64,000 nt of DNA, taken from positions 930,001 to 994,000 of the forward strand of contig BSBM01001929.1 of NCBI GenBank assembly GCA_027924585.1, given 5' to 3'. Shown here in pieces: positions 20,961-32,403 of the stretch (position 1 is the first letter of the stretch; every line of letters begins with the position of its first letter). The translations under genes were made by a program, and so were the position numbers. Origin of the DNA: Larix kaempferi. Its lineage: Eukaryota > Streptophyta > Pinopsida > Pinales > Pinaceae. The notes beneath the pieces were generated by a model that had not been told where the DNA came from, did no database searches, and worked only from the letters and a program-made list of their open reading frames with translations.

Positions 20961-22806
20961 TAACTACTAGTATCATCATATTGCATAATAGATAATGCTT
21001 CCTTTGTTTGCTCAACTATACTATCCATTGACAACACTTTTGTAGCAACTTTTTTTTTTTCATGTTCTTCTCTTCAACATTTTTTTCTCATGTTCTGCAA
21101 CATTTCTCCAACATATGTGCCAATTAGTATCACTAGAAACTGGCAGAAAACAAACTTTGACTATGCAAATAAGCAAAAAAAAGATTGCTTCACTCACACA
21201 AACATATTGCTTACTCTTGATATCTATTTTATGATTACAAAATCACTTGTAATTCACCATGATTTTCTTAAACAAAAAATAGCTATTCTAGTTAATTGAT
21301 ATAGTCGTGTTCGAAGCAAAATCCAATTTGCTTCAAAAACAACATTTTTGTTTCTACAACACATTTTCAAAAACAAGTGGCATCTGCAACTATGCTCTTC
21401 CACAGTTTCAAAAAACACTACATTACTATCTTTCTTAAGAAACACTATGGCATATCATACTGTACATTTCACTCTCCAATTTTCCAAGAAATTTGCATTG
21501 AAAGTCTCGTTTCCTTAAGAAACTAATACATGAAGTCCTACAGGAACACATTTGTCTAAAATAACATAAAAGTTTCTTTGAAATCATGTTTCATACCTTT
21601 CTCACATAAAAATTGTGCAAAATGATTCTAATTAATGGATGTCTCCCCTCCTATACCATAAGTCTTCTTCGTTATAGTCACATCATAGTCATGAAAAGAA
21701 GGCCTCTTCCTTGTTTCTTCAATATCTAACAATTTTGGATGCAAGGCTTAAGAGGTCATTTGTTCCACTGACATGGCATATATTGCTTCAATTGTCAACC
21801 AATCAAGGGATGTTTCTAGCCAACAAAAGCGACACAAAGCCTTTCTCATCTCACATGGTTCTTGACAAATCATGAAGTAAAGTGGGTCAGTGCAAGCTAA
21901 TGAGGGTCACTTTTGGCGCATTAGATGCAATAGAAAACTGAAAAAGTAGGCATCCCTCAACTTACTTGGATTTTTTGAGCTACTTACGCAAAATATCTTG
22001 CATTGAGTAAAAAAGATGAAATGTAGGAAATTGAATCATGTTTCCAAATATATAACTTTTATGTATTGAAAAGGCTTGCATAGCTATGTCAAGTTTCATT
22101 TTTTCTAACAGACACTTTTTATTTTTCAGGCAAATGATAAGGTATATGTTTTTGTGGGTAGAGCCTTTGAGGGCCTAAATGATGGAATCAAGCTACAAAA
22201 ATCGGCATGCATGTAGAGAACACATAGCACTTGTGCGCCATTATTTTTCAAAAATTAAATTAGTAATTTTATAATTTTTTTATAACTGTCTAAGTGATCA
22301 AACCTTGAAAATAGTACCTCTTTTGTGGGTAGAGCCTTTGAAGGTCTTAATGCAAAAATCTTGAAATAGTACGTGGAGGTTAGTGTCCTCTTGTGCACCA
22401 TACAATTTCTTTTTGAAATGATTGAGAATTGGAAAAGTTATGGAAGAAACACTAACAGTGTGTTTCACGAGTTAAGGAGGTAGGACATAAAAGAAATTGA
22501 AAGAAAATAGGAAAAATTAATATTTCAAAATAAAAGTTACATATTTGGAATCTGCAGAAAAAATGCTATTTGTGTCTAAGATTTCGTAAAAAATGACTCT
22601 GTGTAGCATATTGTAACGAGTGGCTAAGCACAGGCTTCTCCAGAAACTGGAAGAAATACCCAATTAGCTTTGGTTTTTCATTAACATAGCACAGGTTTGG
22701 AATTACCGAAGCAAACTCCAAAGCATACACATAGGATTATTGTTGACATGTGAGCATGTGACTCAGCCTATTTAAATTCAAAAATATTGCCGCGCTTTTA
22801 GATGTA
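20961..22806. other. Unassigned AT-rich intergenic sequence
   Basis: No gene or element recognised. A short block GTGGGTAGAGCCTTTGA with its flanks occurs at about 22158 and again at about 22326. A T-run of 12 lies near 21050. Confidence 0.4.
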
Positions 22807-22910
22807 CATAACGTGTACGTGTTATATAACTACATAACGTGTACGCGTTATATAACTACTTAACGCGTACGCGTTATATAACTACATAACCCGTACGCGT
22901 TATATAGTTA
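22807..22910 (+). repeat. CG-rich palindromic 26-bp tandem repeat
   Basis: Four exact-length 26-bp units of the form CATAACGCGTACGCGTTATA plus TAACTA, with substitutions only. The core TAACGCGTACGCGTTA is a perfect 16-bp palindrome in the third unit. A decayed fifth unit (AAACGCGCTCGCGTTATG) follows to about 22930. The units keep many CpG sites in a CpG-poor neighbourhood. Confidence 0.92.
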
Positions 22911-22934
22911 AAAAACGCGCTCGCGTTATGCAAA

Positions 22935-23118
22935 TCATAAAATACATGTTTAATACATGAGAAAGAGGGGGTGTGGAAGACTCAAGGGAATTTTTGTTTA
23001 ATATTTGAGAAGGGGTGGGGAAGGGTCAAGGGAATCTATGGTTAATATTTAATAAGGGTGGGGAAGGGTCAAGGGAATCTATGGTTAATATTTAATAGGG
23101 GTGGGAAAGGGTCAAGGG
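22935..23118 (+). repeat. 43-bp tandem repeat, about four units
   Basis: Units of the type GAATCTATGGTTAATATTTA, ATAAGGGTGGGGAAGGGTCA, AGG. The last two full units are almost identical and the first two more diverged. Confidence 0.85.
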
Positions 23119-23480
23119 CTTAGAAGGATGTTGGAAGCTTGAGTGGGGAGAGATGAAGGGAATGAGAACATGATGGGCTACAGGGGGTGAAGGGAAGTGG
23201 AGCTTGAGAGCACTATTAGGAGTAGAATAGGTTCTGAAGAGGTATAGGGTTATAAGTTGAAAGTGAGACTTGAGTGACAAGGGGGAATGGATGGAGGCAA
23301 GGGGGATGTGAGAGAGAAATAAAGAATACAAGGGGGGGGGGGAGACATAGAGCGAGGGAGGGAGAGGGACAGTGGGGAGGAATGGATTTGGAGGGAGTGA
23401 GAGATAGATGGGGATAGAACGAAATAAGAGATAGGAAGGGAGGGACAGAAAGTGTTGGTGAGAGACATGCAGGGAGTGGT

Positions 23481-23527
<47 letters not shown>

Positions 23528-23815
23528 GAGGAGGGGGAAGGGACATAAAGTGTGTGTGAGAGAGGGAGTGATGGAGATATTGGGATAGGTTGAGGGAAAT
23601 ATAACATGAGGGAGGGATAGAAGGTGAGAGACAGGTGATGAGAGAGGGAGGGAGAGAAGGTAGGGTGAGGGATGGAGGGAGAAAGGTGGAGATAGATATG
23701 GATGGAGGGGGGATGGGTTTGAGAATGGAAAGTGACATAATGTGTGTGTATGTGTGTGTGTTTGAGAGAGAGAGAGAGAGAGAGAGATTGATGGTTGGGG
23801 AGAGAGAGACTAGAG
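23119..23815 (+). repeat. GA-rich low-complexity tract with (GA)n runs
   Basis: Strongly purine-biased on the plus strand, with perfect (GA)n runs near 23490-23521 and 23764-23788 and a G10 run near 23332. The open frames here (Ser, Pro and Leu-rich on the minus strand) are products of composition. Confidence 0.85.
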
Positions 23816-23819
23816 GGAG

Positions 23820-24750
23820 TTGTGAGCATCATATTCTCCATCAGCATCATATTCTTCATCATCATCATCTTCATGACCATCATCGTCATCATCAACATCT
23901 TCATCATCATCACCATCATCATATTCCTCATCAAATCAACATCTCCATCATCATTATCATCATCTTCTGAACATCATCATGATCATCATCTAAACATCAC
24001 CATCACCATCATCATCAACATCTTCATCATCATCACCATCACCATCATCATCAAAATCTTCATCGTCATCACCATCACCATCACCATCACCATATTCATC
24101 ATCATTGTCATCTCTAGGTTCCCCATCAACATCAACATCTCCATCATCATCATCTTCTTCATCATCATCATCTTCATCACCATCATCATCATCATCAACA
24201 TCTTCATCATCATCACCATCATCATCATCTTCTTCCTTGAATCAGATCAACATCTCCATCATGTCACCATAATCTTCTTCATCATCATCATCATCATCTA
24301 AACATCACCATCACCATCACCATCATCATCAACATCTTCATCATCATTACCATCACCATCATCATCAACATCTTCATCGTCATCACCATCATCATCATCA
24401 TCATTGGCATTTGTAGGTTCCTCATCAACATCTCCATCATCATCATCTTCTCCATCATCATCATCTTCATCACCATCATCATCAGCATCAACATCTTCAT
24501 CATCATCACCATAATCATCATCTTCATCGTCATCAGGTCAACATCTCCATCATCATCATCTTCTTCATCATCTTCACCATCATCATCATCATCATCATCT
24601 TCATCGCCATCTCCATCATCTTCAACGTCTCCATCATCATCACCATCACCATCATCATCATCTTCATGACCATAAACATCTTCATCATCATTGTCATCTC
24701 CCCCTTCCTCATCAACATCTCCATCATCATCATCATCAACACATCAACAC
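23820..24750 (+). repeat. ATC/CAT trinucleotide repeat array, about 0.9 kb
   Basis: Interrupted CATCAT, CACCATCATCATC and CATCTTCATC motifs fill 900 bp. Markers such as TCAACATCTCCATCATC recur near 23937, 24244 and 24537. Open frames in it encode only Met, Ile, His and Ser runs and are not genes. Confidence 0.92.
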
Positions 24751-25271
24751 ATCAAAAAATAAAACTATTGCATTTGTAACCCAAGATTGCAAAGAAAATC
24801 AATGCGTTGCCAACAGAGTTGAAAACATAGCCTTTTGCAAACCTTGCAAATCGTTGATTGGAGACTTGTCGAGCAACTGGGAATGTTGTAGCTACATATG
24901 GCTTTGACTTGGGTCTAGGGTTGCAGATTGTTGAATCTCTGCAAACATGAACACATTGAATGGATATGCAACATACAATTTAAAAAAAAAATCACTCTCA
25001 CAAAATGTGCAAAGTCCCATGAAAAGTACCTGGATGGTTTTTCATTTCCATTTGGCTTTGGATTGAGGCCGTTGTTGTGGGTCGTTGCACATATTCAAAA
25101 TATAAAGACAACACATGTTAATTACTCGCGATGGCTAAAAAGGGTAATCTAAACCCATTCCTCTTGTCAATCAATGAGACTAACCTGGGACCATAGGTAG
25201 TGCTTTATTTGCTAGAGGACGTCCACATTTGTTGAGGTAGTGAAATTGAAACGGTTCATATGCAGGGACAT
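24751..25271. other. Unassigned sequence between the ATC array and the MULE pseudogene
   Basis: No domain or repeat recognised in these 520 bp. They may include the 3' end of the MULE-derived gene on the minus strand. Confidence 0.4.
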
Positions 25272-27420
25272 TCAAATCAATTTCCATTCAACTATATTTT
25301 TTTTTCTTCTTTGTTTCTTTGTAGGGATTAGAAAACTCTTATTTCTTTTCAATGACAAATCAATACCATCCAACCCAATCATGAATTCAAAATCCATAAT
25401 TTGTTGATTGTTGTCCTCTTCCAACAATGTTTTCACCATATCAGTCAATTGTTTGGTCTTTCTCACAGTAGTAGGGAGGTTGTTTTGAATCAACCGTGTG
25501 TATCTAAACAACTCCTCTCTAGCAAGATGAAGTACATCCACATCTGCATCAACACTATCGGTGGCCACAAGATCAATGTTGACATCTACACTAAGGTTGT
25601 GGGGATCAATACTTATTTCGGGAGGGTCATTGAGTGTGTTGGCCATTGCATCCCGATGAAGTAATGGTTCGGAATTGCCTGATTTGAAATATAACCAGTT
25701 GAACTTTATGAAATTCTTGCAAATATTCCCACCAATAGACCATGGGAATTTGCACAGTATAAAATTTGCACGATACCACTTGACAAGGTATACCTTATCG
25801 GGATTACTTTGACTCCTTACCGAATAAACATTAACTATACTCTCACGAGGACAACAATCATTTCCTGGAATTATTTTGGCATTTTCCACGGATGATTCAT
25901 ATTGCTTCTCTTTCTTATAATTTTTCAAGTATCCTTGTTCTTTGAAAATTTATTTGTACCGATAACAAGGTTCGACACTTGTTAGGAGCATGTGCAATAA
26001 CCAATCCATCCTATGAGCACATTTCTTCCTTTGTTCACATAGAAAGCTAGTCTTTAGGTAACGATGGTATGACTCAACATAATTGTTGATCTCTTGATTG
26101 GCATGAGGGAAATACTGACATCCTTTCACCCACATCCCTAAATGTAAATAAACAAGTTAGTGAACATGTATAACATGTTTATGAAAGATAAAAAAAAAAC
26201 ACCATCAAGAGTTTGTGCACTTACGAATCTTATCACCGACAACCCAGTTCTTATGGAAGTAGTCTAAGAACTTCCCCTCATCTGCAAATTTGCTAAAAAA
26301 ACTATGGATTGCATCATCCATATCATCATTGGAACTGTGTTTCATGATGAAAACTATATCATCGTACATCTTGTCGGATTTTTCTTTACTGTTGGCCAAA
26401 TTGTACACATTTTTTTCCACACCCTCCATACATGCCAAACAAACAAGATCACCTCACACCCTATGACCCTCCTGCCATATTTAGAGCTTTTAAGTGTGAG
26501 ATTCTTAGAATAAATGAAAGATATATTGTAACATAAGAACATTGAAGTTACCTCAAAGCATAAATTTCAGCCAATGCATCATCGACCATGAAGGCATTGA
26601 ATTTCCAATCAAGACGAATTTGATAACACCTCTACATCAGCTGCTCCAACCATAGTGCAATATCAGCTGATGTATTTCGTTCTGCCACAACCCATGCTAC
26701 TGGAACTCCGCTTTTTTGGTCATCAAATGCAACGAGTGTGTTAAGTTGACACTGTGATATTGAAATAACATGTCATGTCAAATTCAAGTCATCGATCATA
26801 TTGAATGGATACAATTCAAATATGCATATCAAATCAATCATTGACATTCAACTTACTCCGTATTTATTTGGACAAAACATTGAATCCATGGCTATTATGC
26901 TATTGTGGGATATCTTGACCATGGTCTCCAACATCCATTTTGTTTGAATTCCCATGATAAAAGGGACACTATGATCATTGGGCTTTTGGTAAAAAAAAAT
27001 CTTCTGGTCGCTTTTGATACCATAAGTTAACACTCATTTCATATTTTTAGTAAAGTTGGTATTTACCCTTCATCAACCGGGTGTATATGTTTACAATATA
27101 TTTCATACGTAGGAAGAAATCCCTATCTCGAGCTGTCGGTTCCATGTCAACATGCCTCTCGATGTGCATTTTGTAATCCGAATCAATGGACACTCCCAGA
27201 AGGTAACAACTCTCCACATAGGAAACAAGGTCATTTGAAATCTTTGGCTTACGCAATGTCCTTGCGTTACCTGAAGTGTCATGTTTTCCATGACAGGGCC
27301 ATCTGTCCTCATCTCCATGCTTGTACATATTGTAAGTTAAAATTTCTATATGAGGGCATTGAACCATAACCTTCACAATGAAATGTCATTGGCAGCCCCT
27401 CTTCTATGAGGTCCATCAGT
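25272..27420 (-). pseudogene. MULE transposase with introns, disabled
   Basis: Protein order on the minus strand: an N-terminal part (KVMVQCPHIEILTYN ... FFLRMKYIVNIYTRLMKG); PFIMGIQTKWMLETMVKISH and SIIAMDSMFCPNKYG (first catalytic Asp region); FDDQKSGVPVAWVVAERNTS; FNAFMVDDALAEIYALR; VILFVWHVWRVWKK; FLDYFHKNWVV; NQEINNYVESYHRYLKTS. A SWIM-like CKFPWSIGGNICKNF ends it. Introns fit GT-AG at 26856-26752, 26551-26472 and 26224-26138, and each restores conserved protein. Damage: stops at 26632-26634 (TAG) and 25950-25952 (TAA), others near 27390 and 27035, and frameshifts in homopolymers near 26992-27000 and 26410-26416. Two SWIM zinc ligands are also lost. It was a mudrA-like or FAR1-related transposase. 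No terminal inverted repeats were identified. Confidence 0.75.
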
Positions 27421-29150
27421 TAATTAATTGCTCTCCTCTTTTGTCATATGGTCCATATGAACATTGATACCTATGCAGGAAATTTTGAAACGTTAGTAAA
27501 TACTATCGATGATAAATGCAATCTCAACAATAATATGTATCCAATGCACTTTCAAAATACTTACAATTCATATCATAATGCAACACTATCTCTTTTTCTT
27601 AGTTGTTTACTTTGTCGTCGTAGGAAAGTGCGTGGAGCATCGGGGTTTTTTTCCTCCCCTTTGATAAAGTCCTCAACTTTATGTAAAGATACTAAAGTAA
27701 TGAGATCAATGCTCTGGTTTTCTCGATATATTTCAGAACAAACCAAATCTTTACTAGAAAAGGTTGTCTTTCTTTGAGGTCTTGTACCTCAAAATCCATA
27801 ATAGCCTTCCATTTTCCTCGCTTTCCCATTTTGTACCGATACCTACAAACAATATGCAAACACATTATAAATTTAGACTATGTAGAAACATGCAAGCTAC
27901 ACAACTTTTTATTTTATCAACGTTGAAATCCCGTTCAATTTTGTGATAGATAAAACCATTTTTATGTAGAGAAACTACTCTTGTTTACAATGAAATATAA
28001 GACAAAAAAACATAAGATATAAATTATCATATCCCGATGTTGTGTCTAAGCCATCTTTCTTTGAAATTTTCACACAGTTAATTCTATAAATTAAATATTT
28101 CTAAATCAAGTTATGTTGTGGGTGTCCATGACCTAGAAAATAATATATAGTATTGTTTAAATACGGATAGGATAGATAGAAAATATCAAACATAATCTCT
28201 AGAATATAGATAGCCTTGTTTGTGTTTTTTTAATCATGGATAATGGCAAGCAAAAGAGAAGTTAATGAATTAGTTACAGTGGTATAGTTTGGACAGTAGA
28301 TAATTGCATAGCCGACTATAAGAGGCAGTTTTAGGAATATTAATTTCAATTATAAGATCCTTAGGGTGACGCTACAGTCCTTCAATGTAAATCATCTATC
28401 ACAGTCACCATATATTTTAATGTGGAAGGTTCCCTAAATATTTTTTAGTTGTAGTGAGTTTGTCACAGGTGGTAGCTCTTTAACTACACGGTTTTTGTTA
28501 ATTGGAGAAATTTTCGATCATGCACTTTAGAAAGTTTGAATGTTAGAATGCTCGTTCATTATTGAAACATTTTCATTATCTATCCTGTGAAGTGTTGCAT
28601 GCTAGAAGAAACAATATACCAACTTCACATTTCTATCAATATAGTGCAAACATCAGATGTCTTTCGAAAATTCAAACTCACAATAAAACAATACCTCCAA
28701 TTCAAGTTCAAACATTTGCAAAAATTGCAGTTAAAAAGAAAATTGAATTCGTGCTTTCATTTTTGCTACATATTAAACATAGAGGTGATTTAATAACTAG
28801 CCTAATAGTTATTTTGGCATGATATATGGTATGAGAATATCATCGATTTTAATAGAAAGGGCACTAGTTGACTACAAGCACATAAGATCCAAGTATCAGT
28901 GAGTTATTATTAGAAAAAGACATATCCTTGAAGCCAGATATTTGTTAGGATTTATTTTCAAGTTAAAATCACAAAATTTTCAAGAGAATAAAAGACATCC
29001 AAAAAATTGCCAACAGTAAAGGTATTTACATGAATAAAATCCACAAATGTAGTCTACCAATATTTAAGGTTTTCCTTTCATTGGTATTTTGTATATATTA
29101 TCACCAAGTTGATTGGCAGCTTGACTATAGGTGACCTACATCTTACAGGC
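27421..29150. other. Unassigned AT-rich sequence upstream of the MULE pseudogene
   Basis: 27448-27850 could contain a first exon of the MULE gene: a minus-strand frame reads GKRGKWKAIMDFEVQDLKER, but no family match supports it. The rest is AT-rich without recognisable coding sequence. Confidence 0.35.
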
Positions 29151-29234
29151 CCTCTTTATAGTAAAATATCCGTGTTCCCCTCTTTATAGTAGAATATCCT
29201 TGTTCCCCTCTTTATTGTAGAATAACCTTGTTCT
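29151..29234 (+). repeat. 28-bp tandem repeat, three units
   Basis: Three units of CCTCTTTATAGTAGAATATC plus CTTGTTCC with a few substitutions. Confidence 0.85.
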
Positions 29235-29899
29235 TATTGTAAATCATTTTGCACCTTTATTGAAATATATGTTCAACAAAAAAATGGCATTTTGATAGTT
29301 TATATTATTGTTTTTTCGGTAAATAAAAAGCAGGATATTATATTATGTAACATAGAGTTACAAAATCCACAAGATAGGGTGCTAGCTAGAGATGGCAGGC
29401 CTGTTAGGTGTGACATGGCCTGCAACTTAGTTGAATTGGTGTCATGCTAGACATTGTGATTTTGCTTCAAATTTATGTTGGATGATGTATCTAGTTGTGG
29501 ATACAAGTACAATAAAAGAGAAAAAAAATTGAACTATGAGTAGGGGTGGATAAATATAAATAGGGACAATGTTGAAGGGAGGAGCATAGCAACATATCTA
29601 CAATAATGTATATTCGATGGATTTTTATCATAGTACAATTGGAGAATGCACTTGTTAAGTCTAAGTATGGCATGGAAATGAACTTGTGATCCAATTTAGA
29701 ATTATATGTATGCCACATGGACTTACAATACACGTCATATGACATATAATCTTAGTTCAAATGGCTTCTTGTTGGACACTATGATTTTGCTTCAACCCTA
29801 ATAGCCCACGTTAAAAGAGGACAAAATAAATTCAAAATATTCATTCCACGAATAGGCATGGGAAGACAAGATGGTATATGGCATATAACATAAAAAATG
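29235..29899. other. Unassigned sequence
   Basis: No gene or repeat boundary recognised. A pair of similar phrases (TGCTAGACATTGTGATTTTGCTTCAA near 29445 and TTGGACACTATGATTTTGCTTCAA near 29773) hints at an old local duplication. Confidence 0.35.
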
Positions 29900-30290
29900 A
29901 TGGATCCACATCGGTAGGTTCAGGGTGGAAGTGTGCTTTGTATAAATAATGAGGAATTAGTGGATCATTTATTAGTACACTATCAATTCACAGGGAAGTG
30001 TGGGATGATTTTATGAAAATAATTAAATTCGAGTGGAAATGAGAAGGAGAATCCATTTCATAGTGTTTCAAAAATTGGTGTTTGGATAGAGCAACCTCAA
30101 AACCCAAGGCTTTGCCTTGTACAGTTGCATGGGCTATATGGTTAGCTAAAAACAAAACAATATTCCAAAGAAAGGAGTTATTGCCAATTCAGGTAAGCCG
30201 CCAGGTCAAATATGCATATGAAGAGATATTGAAGCAGGCAAAGGTTAAATCTCCAAGAATTTTAAAACTTCCATATATGAGTACCTCACA
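29900..30290 (+). pseudogene. LINE relic: zf-RVT region and linker before RNase H
   Basis: With frame changes the plus strand reads CVLCINNEELVDHLLVHYQF (zf-RVT zinc-binding signature of plant L1 ORF2), CFKNWCLDRATSKPKALP, AWAIWLAKNKTIFQRKELL and KYAYEEILKQAK. This is the standard segment between reverse transcriptase and RNase H in plant LINEs. The rest of the element is gone. Confidence 0.7.
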
Positions 30291-31040
30291 CCTCACATGC
30301 TTCAATCAGAAATATGTTATGCTAGTTTATGTATTTAAAATTGGTCACTTGTAGATACTTGTCATTGGAATACATATTAATTCTATGTATGAAGTTTTTT
30401 AACTCAGTTCTGAAACCATGTACAACATTTACAAAAGTTAGTTTCGTAATGTTGGACAAATCTGGGAACTTTCTTGTTTTTTGGAAACTTTCTCTGTTGC
30501 TCTAGTTGCTTTGGTGCTCTCAAATATCGTCGCTATATTTGAATTATATATATGTAATTGGATTTAATTAATCTTCAATTTAATTTTTTTGTGGCATTCC
30601 ATGCCATAGTTCAGCAGAGCATTCCTAGCATAATGCTTGCCTTCAACGGTGAGAAATTTGAAATAATTTAAATTCTCTTTTGGGGGTTTTGTTAAAGCCA
30701 ATATAAACCTTTAGGGATGTTTATCTTAATTCCAACTATAATATGCATTTGTTAATTATGCATTCAGGAAGTGGAAATATTGAAATTTTCTTTTGTGATT
30801 CTCATTATGTGAAATTTCTTTCCTGATCGATTTAGCTGGTCTATTTCTCTTGGTCATTTTTAAGTATTTAAGATTATATGCTTCCTTAGTGCTATTGAAT
30901 TCTAGTTTTGGGCCTCCTTGTAGTTTTATATACTGTTGTTTTTGAATTCTTAATATAGCACTTTTGTAGGCTAGAAGGTTTCCAAATTGCAAGGTTTATA
31001 TGGGTACCAAGGTTAGAAAGACTTCGTAGTCTGACATGGA
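30291..31040. other. AT-rich sequence, possible intron
   Basis: It ends with TTTTGTAGGCTAGAAGG near 30965-30981, an acceptable splice acceptor. A possible donor, CAACGGTGAGAAA, lies near 30644-30656. Nothing else recognised. Confidence 0.3.
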
Positions 31041-31275
31041 CCCGAAGGTAAAGCAGTTTCTCCAGCACCAGCAACAACAAGACCAGCAGGAGATCCTACA
31101 GAGGCAAAGGTGGAAGCGAATTATCCAGCTCCATATTTAGATCGAAACCCAAGAGCTGGAACAATTCCAAGATCAACAGCATAAGCAGAGACTAGGCGAA
31201 CAAAGTCAAGAAGGTTGGCGAATGAAGGAAAGAAGGTTGGAGTTCCTATGGTTGGTGCCGCTATTATCTACGTAA
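31036..31275 (+). other. Gln-rich coding-like segment, unrecognised
   Basis: An ATG at about 31036 opens MDPKVKQFLQHQQQQDQQEI and continues LQRQRWKRIIQLHI before a TAG near 31137. The same frame then reads IETQELEQFQDQQHKQRLGE to a stop near 31272. The segment follows a plausible intron end and precedes AATAAAG at about 31290. It looks like the coiled-coil-forming last exon of a small gene, or a captured piece of one. I cannot name it. Confidence 0.35.
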
Positions 31276-31569
31276 TTTTGATTGATGAAATAAAGCACAA
31301 CGTATCTTGTCATTCTTTTTGTCATTTTACAATTCTTAATTTTTCGGCTTTTGGGTGATATTCCTCTTCAAGTGAATGTTGTTTTGTGCAATGGTCTAGG
31401 TGCAATTCAACAGAATAAAGGATGGTATATTCTTTCAACTGAATAAAGGATGCATACCTACAAAAAGAATGCATTCCTACAGAAATTTAATTTGTAACAA
31501 GGTGAAGGAGCTATAAACCTGTTGAAAGATTTAATTGTTGACTTGCAGTAATGAAGTGCTGCGAGTTTA

Positions 31570-31960
31570 TGTTTCACAATCCTGCAAGAGAATGATAAGC
31601 CCGACACCGTCACCGTAAGCGGGCGTCGCCGTTAGATCCGTTGCAGTCGCAAAGAAAGATTTGAATGCCACAGAGGGAGCGGAGTTTGTAACAGAGTATA
31701 GTCTGTGGTGGTATGGTTCTGCGCAAGGTCTGGCGGGGAATGAGCATTTGAATTAGAGGAGTTCACCAACCCCGTCGGCCTACATTTACTCTTGTTCTAA
31801 GTTTACGTCGATGAAGGGTGTGGAGGAGAGGGGCCCACATCGAGATCGTCTTTTATTGGATGTCAAATACGATCCATATTCTTGGCAGGAATACTTTCCA
31901 GTTGCTAGAGGGGGATCGATGGTGACCAAGCGATTTCGTTATCCGGGCGAAATCGTCGCT
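31570..31960. other. GC-richer block ending in an inverted-repeat terminus
   Basis: The composition and codon-like texture differ from the AT-rich surroundings, as in captured genic DNA, but no domain is recognised. It ends with TCCGGGCGAAATCGTCGC (31942-31959), which recurs at 58650-58666 (inverted) and 60024-60040. CGATTTCG at 31931 pairs with CGAAATCG at 31947 as a short hairpin. Confidence 0.4.
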
Positions 31961-32403
31961 CTTATAGACAACTCCGTTATAAATCTCTAGCATTGTGGAC
32001 TCCATGTAGATGATGATGTACTAAATTCCCTTGCTCAAACTATTTTATTGTGATGATTTGACAGTTAGTCGATCGGATTTTACTAAAAAACAAATAAAGG
32101 TTGTTGTTTGTTTTTTAAAATAGTTTTAAGAAGTGCTAAAATGTAATTCTCCCACTTTTACCAAAAAAAATAAGAGTAGGAGGTATTGTTGTAAAAAATA
32201 AAAATAATAAATAAATTGATAAATGTTTATATAAAATTTGTTTTTTAATTTTTAATTTATATCGATAAAAATATTTAATATTATTTTCTCTTCTTTATTA
32301 TTTTCTCAAGGGACATTTATAAATTGGAAACTCAAATTAAATCAAGGGTGAAGTGCTTAGGGCAGGGGCATTGTTCCTAAGTTAGAAGTGGAATACGAAA
32401 GGA
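31961..32403 (+). repeat. Dispersed repeat, copy A
   Basis: It matches 57893-58632 along its length: GTTATAAATCTC, GGACTCCATGTAGATGATGA, TCTCCCACTTTTACC, TAGGAGGTATTGTTGTAAAA, GGGCAGGGGCATTGTTCCTA. Its left edge carries TATAGACAACTCC and the CCGGGCGAAATCG block. Copy B carries the same two blocks, inverted, at its right edge. The family therefore seems to have long terminal inverted repeats, with each copy keeping one. Confidence 0.8.

Noticed and set aside
23092-24742. Long open frames rich in Met, Ile, His, Ser or Pro on both strands
   Set aside because: They are translations of ATC and GA repeats; composition alone keeps them open and there is no domain or start context.
25272-27420. Functional FAR1/FRS transcription factor
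   Set aside because: Several stops, homopolymer frameshifts and loss of two SWIM zinc ligands make an active protein unlikely.
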